Positions 45,285 through 53,856 of a stretch of 64,000 nucleotides of DNA are shown here, one piece after another. Source of the stretch: Flavimobilis marinus (GTDB taxonomy: Bacteria > Actinomycetota > Actinomycetes > Actinomycetales > Cellulomonadaceae); the NCBI RefSeq assembly GCF_900113055.1, contig NZ_FONZ01000001.1, forward strand, positions 434,001 to 498,000. Reading direction: 5' to 3'. Below the pieces are notes generated by a model. That model saw nothing but the letters and a program-made list of their open reading frames with translations, made no database searches and was not told the DNA's origin. The position numbers and the translations under genes were made by a program. How positions within the stretch are numbered: position 1 is the stretch's first letter; each line of letters opens with the position of its first letter.

Positions 45285-45314
45285 TTGACCTCAGGGTGCC
45301 CGGGCGGCTATCGT
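45285..45314 (+). promoter_or_regulatory. rplM-rpsI promoter (TTGACC - 18 bp - TATCGT)
   Basis: TTGACC at 45285-45290 and TATCGT at 45309-45314. It starts 16 bases after the trhO stop and leaves a leader of about 125 bases before rplM. Confidence 0.65.
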
Positions 45315-45447
45315 TGGCAGTCGTTGTGCTTCCCCTCGTGACCGGTGCGCCCACTCGCTAGGTCTTAGTGAAGCCCTCACCGACCTCACCGGACGCGGAC
45401 TCCCGTGTGCCGGAGATGACACACGAAACGAAACGAAGGCTACGACC

Positions 45448-45891
45448 GTGCGTACGTACACCCCGAAGCCCGGTGACCTCCAGCACACCTGGTACGTCAT
45501 CGACGCGACTGACGTCGTCCTGGGCCGTCTGGCCACCCACGTGGCTACCCTGCTGCGTGGCAAGCACAAGGCGACCTTTGCGCCGCACGTTGACGGCGGC
45601 GACTTCGTCATCGTCATCAACGCCGAGAAGGTTGCGCTGACCGGGAACAAGCGCGAGCAGAAGATCGCCTACAACCACTCGGGCTTCCCGGGTGGTCTGC
45701 GCGCCGTCTCCTACTCCGACCTCCTGGAGAAGAACCCCGAGCGCGCCGTCGAGAAGGCCGTGCGGGGCATGCTCCCCAAGACGACCCTCGGCCGCAACCA
45801 GCTGGCCAAGCTGAAGATCTACCGTGGCGCGGAGCACCCGCACGCCGCCCAGCAGCCCCAGCCGTTCGAGATCACCCAGGTTGCGCAGTAG
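45448..45891 (+). CDS. rplM: 50S ribosomal protein L13
   Basis: The product is 147 aa, with a GTG start ([20 protein letters not shown]). L13 is an early 23S binder. Motifs: [33 protein letters not shown] and [20 protein letters not shown]. First gene of the two-gene rplM-rpsI operon. Confidence 0.98.
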   Translation: MRTYTPKPGDLQHTWYVIDATDVVLGRLATHVATLLRGKHKATFAPHVDGGDFVIVINAEKVALTGNKREQKIAYNHSGFPGGLRAVSYSDLLEKNPERAVEKAVRGMLPKTTLGRNQLAKLKIYRGAEHPHAAQQPQPFEITQVAQ

Positions 45892-45945
45892 GCCCCGCCT
45901 GCTGACGCTCACATCGCCTTAACACAGGACGCGAGGACACCACCA

Positions 45946-46434
45946 GTGGCCGAGACCACCGTCGACACCGACACGCTGGACGAAGAGACCCCCAGCACCT
46001 ACACCTCTGAGTCTGCTGCCCCCACGGGCCGCGGCCAGTCGATCACCGCCCCGGCTCAGGCCCTCGGGCGCCGCAAGGAGGCGATCGCCCGCGTGCGGCT
46101 CGTCCCCGGCACCGGACAGTGGAAGATCAACGGGCGCACGCTCGAGGAGTACTTCCCGAACAAGGTCCACCAGCAGGTCGCCAACTCCCCGCTGAAGCTC
46201 GTGGACGTCGAGGGTCGCTTCGACGTCGTCGCGCGCATCAACGGCGGCGGGATCTCCGGGCAGGCCGGCGCGCTGCGCCTCGGCATCGCTCGCGCCCTCA
46301 ACGAGATCGACGCCGAGCACAACCGCCCGGCGCTCAAGAAGGCCGGCTTCCTGACCCGCGACGCCCGCGTCGTGGAACGCAAGAAGGCCGGGCTCAAGAA
46401 GGCCCGCAAGGCGCCCCAGTACTCCAAGCGCTGA
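45946..46434 (+). CDS. rpsI: 30S ribosomal protein S9
   Basis: The product is 162 aa, with a GTG start. An N-terminal tail of about 38 residues, acidic then Pro/Thr-rich ([20 protein letters not shown]), precedes the conserved [18 protein letters not shown]. The C-terminal [12 protein letters not shown] reaches the P-site tRNA. 54 bases after rplM, then a strong terminator. Confidence 0.98.
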   Translation: MAETTVDTDTLDEETPSTYTSESAAPTGRGQSITAPAQALGRRKEAIARVRLVPGTGQWKINGRTLEEYFPNKVHQQVANSPLKLVDVEGRFDVVARINGGGISGQAGALRLGIARALNEIDAEHNRPALKKAGFLTRDARVVERKKAGLKKARKAPQYSKR

Positions 46435-46448
46435 TCCAGCGCTGCACC

Positions 46449-46480
46449 GAAGGGCCCGACGGTTCGCCGTCGGGCCCTTC
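46449..46480 (+). terminator. rpsI terminator
   Basis: This is a perfect 14-bp stem (46449-46462 with 46467-46480) closed by a TTCG tetraloop, followed by a short pyrimidine-rich TCTGCGTTCC tail. Confidence 0.9.
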
Positions 46481-46533
46481 TGCGTTCCGGCCCGCGACGT
46501 GCGGGCGCACCGGCGAAGCGGCAGGGCGCGCAG

Positions 46534-46539
46534 TACGAT
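46534..46539 (+). promoter_or_regulatory. Possible glmM promoter, -10 box TACGAT
   Basis: TACGAT sits between the rpsI terminator and glmM, 37 bases before the ATG. No good -35 box is seen at the expected distance. Confidence 0.4.
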
Positions 46540-46576
46540 GCTCCGGGCGCCGCCGCGGCGCCCCAGGAAGGAACAC

Positions 46577-47941
46577 ATGGGACGCCTCTTCGGCACCGAC
46601 GGCGTGCGAGGGCTCGCCAACCGCGACGTCACGGCAGAGCTCGCGCTCGACCTCGGGGTCGCCGCCGCCCACGTGCTGGGATCCTCCGGCGAGTTCGAAG
46701 GACACCGCCCACGCGCCGTCGTCGGACGCGACCCGCGCGCCTCGGGTGAGTTCCTGTCCGCCGCCGTCGCCGCAGGCCTCGCCAGCGCCGGCGTGGACGT
46801 GGTGAACGTGGGCGTGCTGCCGACGCCCGGTATCGCCTACCTCACGGGGACGACCGGGGTCGACCTCGGCGTGGTCCTCTCCGCGTCCCACAACGCCATG
46901 CCAGACAACGGGATCAAGTTCTTCGCGCGCGGCGGCGTCAAGCTCGACGACCACGTCGAGGACGCCATCGAGGCCCGCCTCCGTGAGGACTGGGAACGTC
47001 CGGTCGGCGCCGCTGTCGGCCGCATCTCCACCGACAGCGGGCGCGCGGGTGAGCAGTACGTCGAGCACCTGGTCGCGAGCGTCGGCGGCACCGGCGACGC
47101 GACACCGCTCGCCGGCCTGCGGATCGCGGTGGACTGTGCCAACGGGGCGGCGAGCGAGGTCGGGCCCGCGGCGCTGCGCGCGGCGGGGGCCGACGTGGTG
47201 GTGATCAACGCGTCCCCCGACGGCCGGAACATCAACGAGAAGTGCGGCTCGACGCACCCCGAGCAGCTCCAGGCCGTCGTCGTCGCCTCGGAGTCCGACT
47301 TCGGCGTCGCGTTCGACGGAGACGCCGACCGCTGCCTGGCCGTCGACCACACGGGCACCCTCGTCGACGGCGACGCGATTATGGGCATCCTCGCCCTGAC
47401 GCTGCGCGACCAGGGCCGCCTCGCGAGCGACACGCTCGTCGTCACGGTGATGAGCAACCTGGGTCTGATCCTCGCGATGCGCGAGTCCGGGATCGCGACC
47501 GTCCAGACGGGCGTCGGGGACCGCTACGTCCTCGAGGCGATGCGCGCCGAGGGGTACAGCCTCGGTGGCGAGCAGTCCGGCCACATCATCCTCTCGGAGT
47601 ACGCGACCACGGGGGACGGCGTGCTCACGGCGCTCAAGCTGGCCGCGCGGGTCGCAGAGACGGGTCGACGTCTGGCAGACCTCGGCTCCGTGATCACGAG
47701 GCTGCCGCAGACGCTGCTGAACGTGCCGGGCGTCGACAAGGCGCGTGCCTCGACCGATCCCACGCTGCTCGAGGCGGTCGCGACCGCCGAGGCCGAGCTG
47801 GGGGAGACCGGGCGGGTGCTCCTGCGGTCGTCGGGCACGGAGCCGCTCGTGCGCGTGATGGTCGAGGCGGCGACGCAGGACCAGGCTGACCGCACCGCTG
47901 CGCGGCTCGCCGACGTCGTGCGGACCTCGCTCGCGCTGTGA
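46577..47941 (+). CDS. glmM: Phosphoglucosamine mutase
   Basis: The product is 454 aa and converts glucosamine-6-phosphate to glucosamine-1-phosphate for peptidoglycan precursors. Start [20 protein letters not shown] behind AGGAAGGA (46565-46572). The phosphorylated Ser104 is in [16 protein letters not shown], the metal loop [11 protein letters not shown] follows, and the C-terminal [15 protein letters not shown] binds phosphate. It overlaps def by four bases (GTGA). glmS lies 2.5 kb downstream. Confidence 0.97.
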   Translation: MGRLFGTDGVRGLANRDVTAELALDLGVAAAHVLGSSGEFEGHRPRAVVGRDPRASGEFLSAAVAAGLASAGVDVVNVGVLPTPGIAYLTGTTGVDLGVVLSASHNAMPDNGIKFFARGGVKLDDHVEDAIEARLREDWERPVGAAVGRISTDSGRAGEQYVEHLVASVGGTGDATPLAGLRIAVDCANGAASEVGPAALRAAGADVVVINASPDGRNINEKCGSTHPEQLQAVVVASESDFGVAFDGDADRCLAVDHTGTLVDGDAIMGILALTLRDQGRLASDTLVVTVMSNLGLILAMRESGIATVQTGVGDRYVLEAMRAEGYSLGGEQSGHIILSEYATTGDGVLTALKLAARVAETGRRLADLGSVITRLPQTLLNVPGVDKARASTDPTLLEAVATAEAELGETGRVLLRSSGTEPLVRVMVEAATQDQADRTAARLADVVRTSLAL

Positions 47942-48609
47942 GGCCGGACGCCTGGCACGGCCCCGTCGACGCTGACGCACGCGCGGCAGTCGCTCGGCTG
48001 CTCGCCGGCGCACAGCACGGCGTCGTCGCCATCGTCGAGGCCGGTCACCCGGTGCTCCGGCGCCCGGCTGAGCCCTACACGGGTCAGGTGGGCGACCTCC
48101 TCCCGGCGCTCCTGGACGTGATGCGGGCGACCATGCGCGCGGCTCCGGGCGTCGGTCTGGCTGCGCCCCAGATCGGCCTGCCGCTCGCGATCGCGGTGCT
48201 CGAGGACCCCGGCTTGCCCGCCGGGATGGAGGCCGCAGCGGACGAGCGCGAGCGGACGGTACTGCCGCCACGCGTGCTCGTGAACCCGTCGTACGAGCGG
48301 GTCGGGCACGAGGACCGGGCGTTCTACGAGGGCTGCCTCAGCGTGCCCGGCTACCAGGGAGTCGTGCGCCGGCCCCGCGCCGTCCGGCTCCGCGGCCAGG
48401 ACGAGCAGGGGCGCGAGCTCGACGAGGTGCTGACCGGTTGGCCGGCGCGCATCGTGCAGCACGAGACCGACCACCTCGCTGGCGTCCTGTACGTCGACTC
48501 GGTCGAGACGCGGTCGCTCAGCACCAACGAGATGTACGCGCGAGCCTGGGCGGGCGAGGCCACGCCACGGGCAGCCGCCGGAGCGCTCGGCTTCCGGCTC
48601 GACAGCTGA
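47938..48609 (+). CDS. def: Peptide deformylase
   Basis: The product is 223 aa and removes the formyl group from nascent proteins. All three motifs are present: [18 protein letters not shown] with Cys133, and QHETDH with His175, Glu176 and His179. About 30 extra residues precede the usual start ([16 protein letters not shown]); a later start is possible but the GTGA overlap with glmM favours 47938. Confidence 0.93.
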   Translation: MRPDAWHGPVDADARAAVARLLAGAQHGVVAIVEAGHPVLRRPAEPYTGQVGDLLPALLDVMRATMRAAPGVGLAAPQIGLPLAIAVLEDPGLPAGMEAAADERERTVLPPRVLVNPSYERVGHEDRAFYEGCLSVPGYQGVVRRPRAVRLRGQDEQGRELDEVLTGWPARIVQHETDHLAGVLYVDSVETRSLSTNEMYARAWAGEATPRAAAGALGFRLDS

Positions 48610-48627
48610 ACCGAGGTCGGCCAGGAC

Positions 48628-48656
48628 TGTCCAGCCTCCGGCCCGGCCCGTAGGCT
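48628..48656 (+). promoter_or_regulatory. Possible promoter of the DedA gene (TGTCCA - 17 bp - TAGGCT)
   Basis: TAGGCT at 48651-48656 is a good -10 box; TGTCCA at 48628-48633 is a moderate -35. The resulting transcript start would be near 48663, after the in-frame GTG at 48658, so translation should start at 48709. Confidence 0.45.
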
Positions 48657-48708
48657 GGTGCAGGCGTGCCGCAGGGCCGGCGCGTCGATCCCGAGCAGAC
48701 GAGGTGCC

Positions 48709-49413
48709 GTGGGCGAGCTCATCACTGACGTGAGCCAGAACATCGAGACGTGGATCCTGGCGCTGGCGGCGTCACCGTGGATCTACGTCGCCCTGCTGTG
48801 CCTGGCGACGATCGACGGCTTCTTCCCGCCGGTGCCCAGCGAGTCCGTCGTGATCACGCTCGCCGTCGCTGCCTCGACCACGGGCTCGCCGCACATGGCC
48901 GGCGTCTTCGTCGTGGCTGCGGTGGGCGCGTGGACGGGGGACCAGATCGCCTACGCCATCGGACGAGCGGTCGGCACCGACCGGGTACCGTTCCTGCGCG
49001 GACCGCGCGGCCAGCGAGCGGTGGCGTGGGCGCGGCAGGCGCTCTCGGCCCGGGGTGCGTCGTTCATCCTCGCGGCGCGGTACGTGCCGATCGGGCGGGT
49101 CGCGGTGAACTTCAGCGCGGGCGCGCTGGGCTACCGCCGTCATAGCTTCATGGCCATCAGTGGGGTCGCAGGTCTCACCTGGGCCGCGTACTCGGTGGCG
49201 ATCGGTCTCGCGGCGGCGAGCTGGCTCGGCCACCGCCCGCTGCTGGCGATGGCCATCGGGATCGTGATCGGCATCGCCTCAGGCTTCGTCCTCGACCAGG
49301 TGCTGGGGCGGCTCGCGCTGCGGCGCGGCGGGCCGACCCGCACCGGCGAGCAGCCGGAGGTCGAGGGGATCCTCACGGACGACGCCGGGAGCGATCGCGA
49401 GCGCGTCGCCTAG
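48709..49413 (+). CDS. DedA family membrane protein
   Basis: The product is 234 aa. It has an N-terminal amphipathic region, then helices around [20 protein letters not shown], the DedA signature [13 protein letters not shown], and the reentrant segment [20 protein letters not shown]. The family consists of membrane proteins now linked to phospholipid or undecaprenyl-phosphate flipping and proton-motive force. The C-terminal tail is polar. The GTG at 48709 is chosen from promoter position. Its TAG stop overlaps the stop of the convergent coaA in a CTAG. Confidence 0.85.
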   Translation: MGELITDVSQNIETWILALAASPWIYVALLCLATIDGFFPPVPSESVVITLAVAASTTGSPHMAGVFVVAAVGAWTGDQIAYAIGRAVGTDRVPFLRGPRGQRAVAWARQALSARGASFILAARYVPIGRVAVNFSAGALGYRRHSFMAISGVAGLTWAAYSVAIGLAAASWLGHRPLLAMAIGIVIGIASGFVLDQVLGRLALRRGGPTRTGEQPEVEGILTDDAGSDRERVA

Positions 49414-50363
49414 AGCTTGCGCAGCCGCACGCGCTCGATCGCGTGGTTGGCGCCCTTGGCGAGAACGAGCGTGGCGCGCGAGCGCGTCGGGATGATGTTC
49501 TGGTCCAGGTTCGGGGCGTTGATCGAGTCCCAGATCTGCTCCGCCTTCGCGACGGCCTCCGCGTCGGTCAGCGTGGCGTACCGGCTGAAGTACGACGCCG
49601 GGCGCGAGAACGACGTCTCCCGCAGCGACAGGAACCGGTCGATGTACCACTGCTTGACGTCACGGGTGCGCGCGTCGACGTAGATGGAGAAGTCGAAGAA
49701 GTCGCTCACCGCCAGGCTCGAGTTGTCCATCGTGGGGCGGGCGGGCTGCAGGACGTTCAGGCCCTCGACGATCAGCACGTCGGGCTGGCGCACCACGACC
49801 TCCTGCCCGGGGACGATGTCGTAGGTGACGTGGGAGTAGACGGGCGCGCGAACCTCCGGACGACCGGCCTTGACCTTGGTGAGGAAGCGCACCAGGGCGC
49901 GCCGGTCGAACGACTCCGGAAAGCCTTTGCGGTCCATCAGACCGCGGCGCTCGAGCTCAGCGTTGGGGTACAGGAACCCGTCCGTCGTGACGAGGTCGAC
50001 CTTGGGGGTCTCGGGCCAGCGGGCCATGAGCTCGCGCAGCACGCGCGCGGTCGTGGACTTGCCCACGGCGACGGACCCCGCCACGCCGATGACGTACGGC
50101 GTGCTGCCGGTGTCCTCGTGCAGGAACGTGGACGTCGCGGCGTGCAGACCGCGTGTCGCGCGGACGTAGAGGTTCAGCAGGCGCGAGATCGGATGGTAGA
50201 TCGCCTCGACCTCGGCAAGGTCGATCGGGTCGCCCAGCCCGCGCAGGCGCTCGAGGTCGGTCGCGGTGAGGGGGAGCGGCGTCGACTCCGACAGCGCGCT
50301 CCAGGAGGTGCGGCCCATCTCGACATAGACCGAGGGCGGCACCGGCGCTGGGTGGCGGTTCAC
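49410..50363 (-). CDS. coaA: Type I pantothenate kinase
   Basis: The product is 317 aa and phosphorylates pantothenate, the first step to coenzyme A. The P-loop GSVAVGKST is at residues 96-104, preceded by the family region [20 protein letters not shown]. Later motifs are [18 protein letters not shown] and IVEGLNVLQ. The GTG at 50363 is chosen because a GACAAT box lies seven bases upstream (leaderless); longer in-frame forms would run into the glmS start. Divergent from glmS. Confidence 0.93.
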   Translation of the reverse strand: MNRHPAPVPPSVYVEMGRTSWSALSESTPLPLTATDLERLRGLGDPIDLAEVEAIYHPISRLLNLYVRATRGLHAATSTFLHEDTGSTPYVIGVAGSVAVGKSTTARVLRELMARWPETPKVDLVTTDGFLYPNAELERRGLMDRKGFPESFDRRALVRFLTKVKAGRPEVRAPVYSHVTYDIVPGQEVVVRQPDVLIVEGLNVLQPARPTMDNSSLAVSDFFDFSIYVDARTRDVKQWYIDRFLSLRETSFSRPASYFSRYATLTDAEAVAKAEQIWDSINAPNLDQNIIPTRSRATLVLAKGANHAIERVRLRKL

Positions 50364-50370
50364 GAGGGTG

Positions 50371-50376
50371 ATTGTC
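50371..50376 (-). promoter_or_regulatory. Leaderless-type -10 box of coaA (GACAAT)
   Basis: On the minus strand GACAAT is followed by seven bases and the coaA GTG. No Shine-Dalgarno sequence lies between. Confidence 0.5.
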
Positions 50377-50423
50377 CACGACGCACGGCCCTGCGCGGAA
50401 ACCACGGCCTTCCGGGCCGTGGG

Positions 50424-50429
50424 TAGACT
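50424..50429 (+). promoter_or_regulatory. Leaderless-type -10 box of glmS (TAGACT)
   Basis: TAGACT is followed by seven bases (CGCCCTC) and the glmS ATG at 50437; there is no ribosome site, so the message should start at the ATG. Confidence 0.6.
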
Positions 50430-50436
50430 CGCCCTC

Positions 50437-52302
50437 ATGTGCGGAATCGTCGGTCATGTCACCTCAGCTGCTGCGTCCTCCCGAACCCTCGACGTGCTCA
50501 TGGAGGGACTCGGCCGGCTCGAGTACCGCGGGTACGACTCGGCGGGCGTCGCGCTCGTCACACCGGGTGCGGCCACGGTCGCTGCGGCGAAGCGCGCCGG
50601 CAAGCTGACGAACCTGCGGCAGGCTCTCGTGGAGCATCCGATGCACGACGCAGTCGCCGGCATCGGCCACACGCGGTGGGCGACCCACGGCGCGCCCAAC
50701 GACACCAACGCCCACCCCCACCTGGCAGCAGGCGGCCAGCTCGCGCTGATCCACAACGGGATCGTCGAGAACTTCGCGCCGCTCAAGGCGGAGCTCGTCG
50801 CGGCCGGCGTCACGTTCCTCTCGGAGACCGACACCGAGGTCGCCGCCCACCTCGTCGCGCGGGCCTACGCGACCTCCGGCGACCTCGCCGAGGCCATGCG
50901 CATGGTGTCGCGGCGGCTGCACGGCACCTTCACGCTGCTCGCGGTGCACGCGGACCAGCCCGACGTCGTCGTCGGTGCTCGCCACGACTCCCCGCTCGTC
51001 GTCGGCCTGGGTGAGGGCGAGAACTTCCTCGGCTCCGACGTCGCGGCTTTCATCGCGTTCACCAAGGAGGCGCTCGAGCTCGGGCAGGACCAGGTCGTGA
51101 CGATCACGCCGGACTCGGTGACGGTGACGGACTTCGACGGCAACCCTGCCGAGGGGCGCCGGTACACGGTCGACTGGGACGCGGCAGCCGCGGAGAAGGG
51201 CGGCTTCGCGTCGTTCATGGACAAGGAGATCCACGACCAGCCGCAGGCGGTCGGGGACACGCTGCTGGCCCGCACCGACGAGCGCGGCCAGATCGTCCTG
51301 GACGACCTGCGCATCGACGAGTCCGTGCTGCGCAGCGTGGACAAGATCATCGTCGTCGCGTGCGGCACCGCCGCCTACGCGGGCCACGTCGCCAAGTACG
51401 CGATCGAGCACTGGTGCCGCATCCCCGTCGAGGTGGAGCTCGCGCACGAGTTCCGCTACCGCGACCCGATCATCGACGCCCAGACCCTCGTGGTCGCGAT
51501 CTCGCAGTCGGGCGAGACGATGGACACGCTCATGGCGGTGCGGCACGCCCGGGAGCAGGGTGCGAAGGTCATCGCGATCGTGAACACCCATGGCTCGACC
51601 ATCCCGCGCGAGTCCGACGCCGTGCTCTACACGCACGCCGGACCCGAGGTCGCCGTCGCCTCCACCAAGGCGTTCCTGTCCCAGATCACCGCCGCGTACA
51701 TCCTCGGTCTCTACCTCGCCCAGCTCCGGGGCAACAAGTACCCGGACGAGGTCGCCGAGGTCTTCGACGAGTTGCGCCTGATGCCCGCGCGCATCCAGGA
51801 GATCCTCGACGGCGCCGAGCACGTGCGCGAGGTCGCACGCTCGATGTCCGAGGCCTCGTCGGTCCTGTTCCTGGGTCGGCACGTCGGCTTCCCGGTCGCG
51901 CTCGAGGGCGCGCTCAAGCTCAAGGAGCTCGCGTACATCCACGCGGAGGGGTTCGCCGCGGGTGAGCTCAAGCACGGCCCGATCGCGCTGATCGACGAGG
52001 GCCAGCCGGTCATCGTCATCGTGCCGTCGCCGCGCGGGCGTGACTCGCTGCACTCGAAGGTGGTCTCGAACATCCAGGAGATCCGGGCACGTGGGGCGCG
52101 CACGATCGTGGTGGCCGAGGCCGGGGACGACGACGTGCTGCCGTACGCGGACGAGGTCTTCTGGGTCCCGCAGTCGCCCGTGCTCCTCGCGCCGCTGCTG
52201 ACGACCGTCCCGCTGCAGATCTTCGCCTGCGAGCTCGCGACCTCCAAGGGTCTCGACGTCGACCAGCCGCGCAACCTGGCCAAGTCCGTCACGGTCGAGT
52301 GA
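50437..52302 (+). CDS. glmS: Glutamine-fructose-6-phosphate aminotransferase
   Basis: The product is 621 aa and makes glucosamine-6-phosphate from fructose-6-phosphate and glutamine. Cys2 in MCGIVGHV is the glutaminase nucleophile; [17 protein letters not shown] and HNGIVENF complete that domain. Two SIS domains follow, with [18 protein letters not shown] and [19 protein letters not shown]. The C-terminus LAKSVTVE is canonical. No glmS ribozyme is possible because the promoter abuts the start codon. acpS starts ten bases after the stop. Confidence 0.97.
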   Translation: MCGIVGHVTSAAASSRTLDVLMEGLGRLEYRGYDSAGVALVTPGAATVAAAKRAGKLTNLRQALVEHPMHDAVAGIGHTRWATHGAPNDTNAHPHLAAGGQLALIHNGIVENFAPLKAELVAAGVTFLSETDTEVAAHLVARAYATSGDLAEAMRMVSRRLHGTFTLLAVHADQPDVVVGARHDSPLVVGLGEGENFLGSDVAAFIAFTKEALELGQDQVVTITPDSVTVTDFDGNPAEGRRYTVDWDAAAAEKGGFASFMDKEIHDQPQAVGDTLLARTDERGQIVLDDLRIDESVLRSVDKIIVVACGTAAYAGHVAKYAIEHWCRIPVEVELAHEFRYRDPIIDAQTLVVAISQSGETMDTLMAVRHAREQGAKVIAIVNTHGSTIPRESDAVLYTHAGPEVAVASTKAFLSQITAAYILGLYLAQLRGNKYPDEVAEVFDELRLMPARIQEILDGAEHVREVARSMSEASSVLFLGRHVGFPVALEGALKLKELAYIHAEGFAAGELKHGPIALIDEGQPVIVIVPSPRGRDSLHSKVVSNIQEIRARGARTIVVAEAGDDDVLPYADEVFWVPQSPVLLAPLLTTVPLQIFACELATSKGLDVDQPRNLAKSVTVE

Positions 52303-52312
52303 CCCGGCCGGC

Positions 52313-52669
52313 GTGAGCATCGTCGGCATCGGGGTCGACGTCGTCGACGTCGCGCGCCTGGGACAGCGCCTGGCCCGCGTGCCGCGCCTGGCCGAGAAGC
52401 TCTTCACGCCGGCCGAGCGGCTCCTGCCGCTGCGCTCGCTCGCGGGCCGCTTCGCGGCGAAGGAGGCGGTGGGCAAGGCCCTCGGCAACCCGGGTGACCT
52501 GTCGTGGCACGACGTCGAGGTGACCCGCCGCGACGGTGCGGCACCGGTCCTGGTGGTCCGTGGCGCGGCCGCCGAGCGCGGCGCGGAGCTCGGCGTCCGC
52601 GCCTGGCACCTCAGCCTCTCCCACGACGCCGGTATCGCGACGGCGTTCGTGGTCCTCGAGACGAGCTGA
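52313..52669 (+). CDS. acpS: Holo-[acyl-carrier-protein] synthase
   Basis: The product is 118 aa and transfers phosphopantetheine from CoA to the acyl carrier protein. Motifs: VGIGVDVVDVARL with the metal Asp, RFAAKEAVGKALG, and HLSLSHDAGIATAFVV. The GTG at 52313 is used. Grouped with glmS and, past an intruding minus-strand gene, nnr, which is a common actinobacterial order. Confidence 0.94.
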   Translation: MSIVGIGVDVVDVARLGQRLARVPRLAEKLFTPAERLLPLRSLAGRFAAKEAVGKALGNPGDLSWHDVEVTRRDGAAPVLVVRGAAAERGAELGVRAWHLSLSHDAGIATAFVVLETS

Positions 52670-52695
52670 TCGCCCCCGCGCACGCCTCCCACGAC

Positions 52696-52774
52696 CGAGC
52701 GCCCCGAAGCTGCCGGGCTCGGCCACTGAGATCGGAGAAGTCAGGGCGCTCGACCGCAGAGTCGGGGCACTCGA
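52696..52774. repeat. Three copies of a TCRGGGCRCTCG motif between acpS and the convergent oxidoreductase gene
   Basis: Two imperfect 21-bp direct repeats abut at 52733-52753 and 52754-52774 (15 of 21 identical). An inverted copy of the core, CGAGCGCCCCGA, lies at 52696-52707. The inverted and direct copies could pair into a stem, so this may be a bidirectional terminator or a small dispersed repeat. Confidence 0.5.
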
Positions 52775-52795
52775 CGAGGCGGGGTGGGGAGTGGG

Positions 52796-53785
52796 TCAGG
52801 CCGTAAGGTTCGGGACCACCTCGCGCTCGAACAGCTCGAGGGGCGAGCGGTCCCACGCGACGCCGGGGAAGTACGTGATGGCGTAGGTCATGCCCAGCCG
52901 CTCGAGCTCGGTGAGCTTCTCGACAATCTGCTCGGGCGTCCCGACCAGGGGCTGGTCCCGCAGGTCCGCCGCCATGGCGTCGGCGCGCTCGGGGAGCGCC
53001 GCCCGGTAGCGGTCGGCGAGCCAGGCGAGCTGGTCCTCGACGCCCTGCTCGGTCTCGGCGATCACGACGTTGTAGTTGGCCGAGCGCGTGATCTCGTCCA
53101 TGTCGCGGCCGAGGTCGCGGCAGTGCTCCGCGAGGACCGCGGACTTGTGCGCGAAGCCCTCGGGCGAGCCGTCGAAGTTCGTGTAGTCGGCGTAGCGGGC
53201 AGCGATCCGGAGCGTCTTCTTCTCACCGCCGCCGGCGATCCACAGCGGGATGCCGCCGTCCTGCACGGGCTGCGGGTAGCAGAGCGCGCCGTCGACCTGG
53301 TAATGCTTGCCGTCGAGCGTCGCCGAGCCCTCTGACCACATCTGGCGCATGATCTGCACACCCTCGTCCAGCATCTCGATCCGCTCGCCCGCCCGCGGGA
53401 AGCCGTAGCCGTACGCGCGCCACTCGTGCTCGTACCAGCCGGCGCCGATGCCCATGAGGGCGCGGCCGCCGCTGATCACGTCGACCGTCGCGGCGACCTT
53501 CGCGAGGTACGCGGGGTTGCGGTAGGCCATGCACGTGCACATCTGCCCGAGGGCGACCCGTGACGTCGACGCCGCGAACGCGGCCATCAGCGCCCACGCC
53601 TCGTGCGTGGCCTCGGTCGTGGGCTCCGGCACGGTGTGGAAGTGGTCGTACACCCAGATCGACGAGAAGGTCGATCCGGCGTCGGCGTGCGTGGCGAGCG
53701 AGGACATGACGTCCCACTGCTCGGTGACCGGGATGCCGACGAGGTCGTGGCGCCAGCCCTGAGGGATGAAGAGTCCGAGTTCCAT
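52796..53785 (-). CDS. LLM class flavin-dependent oxidoreductase, probably F420-dependent
   Basis: The product is a 329-aa luciferase-like TIM barrel: start MELGLFIPQGWRHDL, then IWVYDHFHTVPEP and ALMGIGAGWYEHEWRAYGY, and QVDGALCYPQPVQDGGIPLW and IAGGGEKKTLRIAARYADY, typical of F420-dependent members in actinobacteria. Substrate unknown. It lies on the opposite strand between acpS and nnr, breaking that gene cluster. TACGCT six bases before the ATG suggests a leaderless message. Confidence 0.87.
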   Translation of the reverse strand: MELGLFIPQGWRHDLVGIPVTEQWDVMSSLATHADAGSTFSSIWVYDHFHTVPEPTTEATHEAWALMAAFAASTSRVALGQMCTCMAYRNPAYLAKVAATVDVISGGRALMGIGAGWYEHEWRAYGYGFPRAGERIEMLDEGVQIMRQMWSEGSATLDGKHYQVDGALCYPQPVQDGGIPLWIAGGGEKKTLRIAARYADYTNFDGSPEGFAHKSAVLAEHCRDLGRDMDEITRSANYNVVIAETEQGVEDQLAWLADRYRAALPERADAMAADLRDQPLVGTPEQIVEKLTELERLGMTYAITYFPGVAWDRSPLELFEREVVPNLTA

Positions 53786-53791
53786 CTGACC

Positions 53792-53797
53792 AGCGTA
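53792..53797 (-). promoter_or_regulatory. Leaderless-type -10 box of the LLM oxidoreductase (TACGCT)
   Basis: On the minus strand TACGCT is followed by GGTCAG and the ATG at 53785. No ribosome site is present. Confidence 0.5.
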
Positions 53798-53843
53798 GGA
53801 CCTCGGGGGTGCTGGTGCCCCTGCCCGCGGACGGTGAGTGAGG

Positions 53844-53849
53844 CATCAT
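53844..53849 (+). promoter_or_regulatory. Leaderless-type -10 box of nnr (CATCAT)
   Basis: CATCAT is followed by seven bases and the ATG at 53857, and so favours that codon over the in-frame ATG at 53848, which overlaps the box. Confidence 0.4.
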
Positions 53850-53856
53850 GGCGTGC

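Noticed and set aside
50364-50436. glmS ribozyme
   Set aside because: The -10 box sits seven bases before the glmS ATG, leaving no room for a leader RNA; the ribozyme is also a Firmicutes feature.
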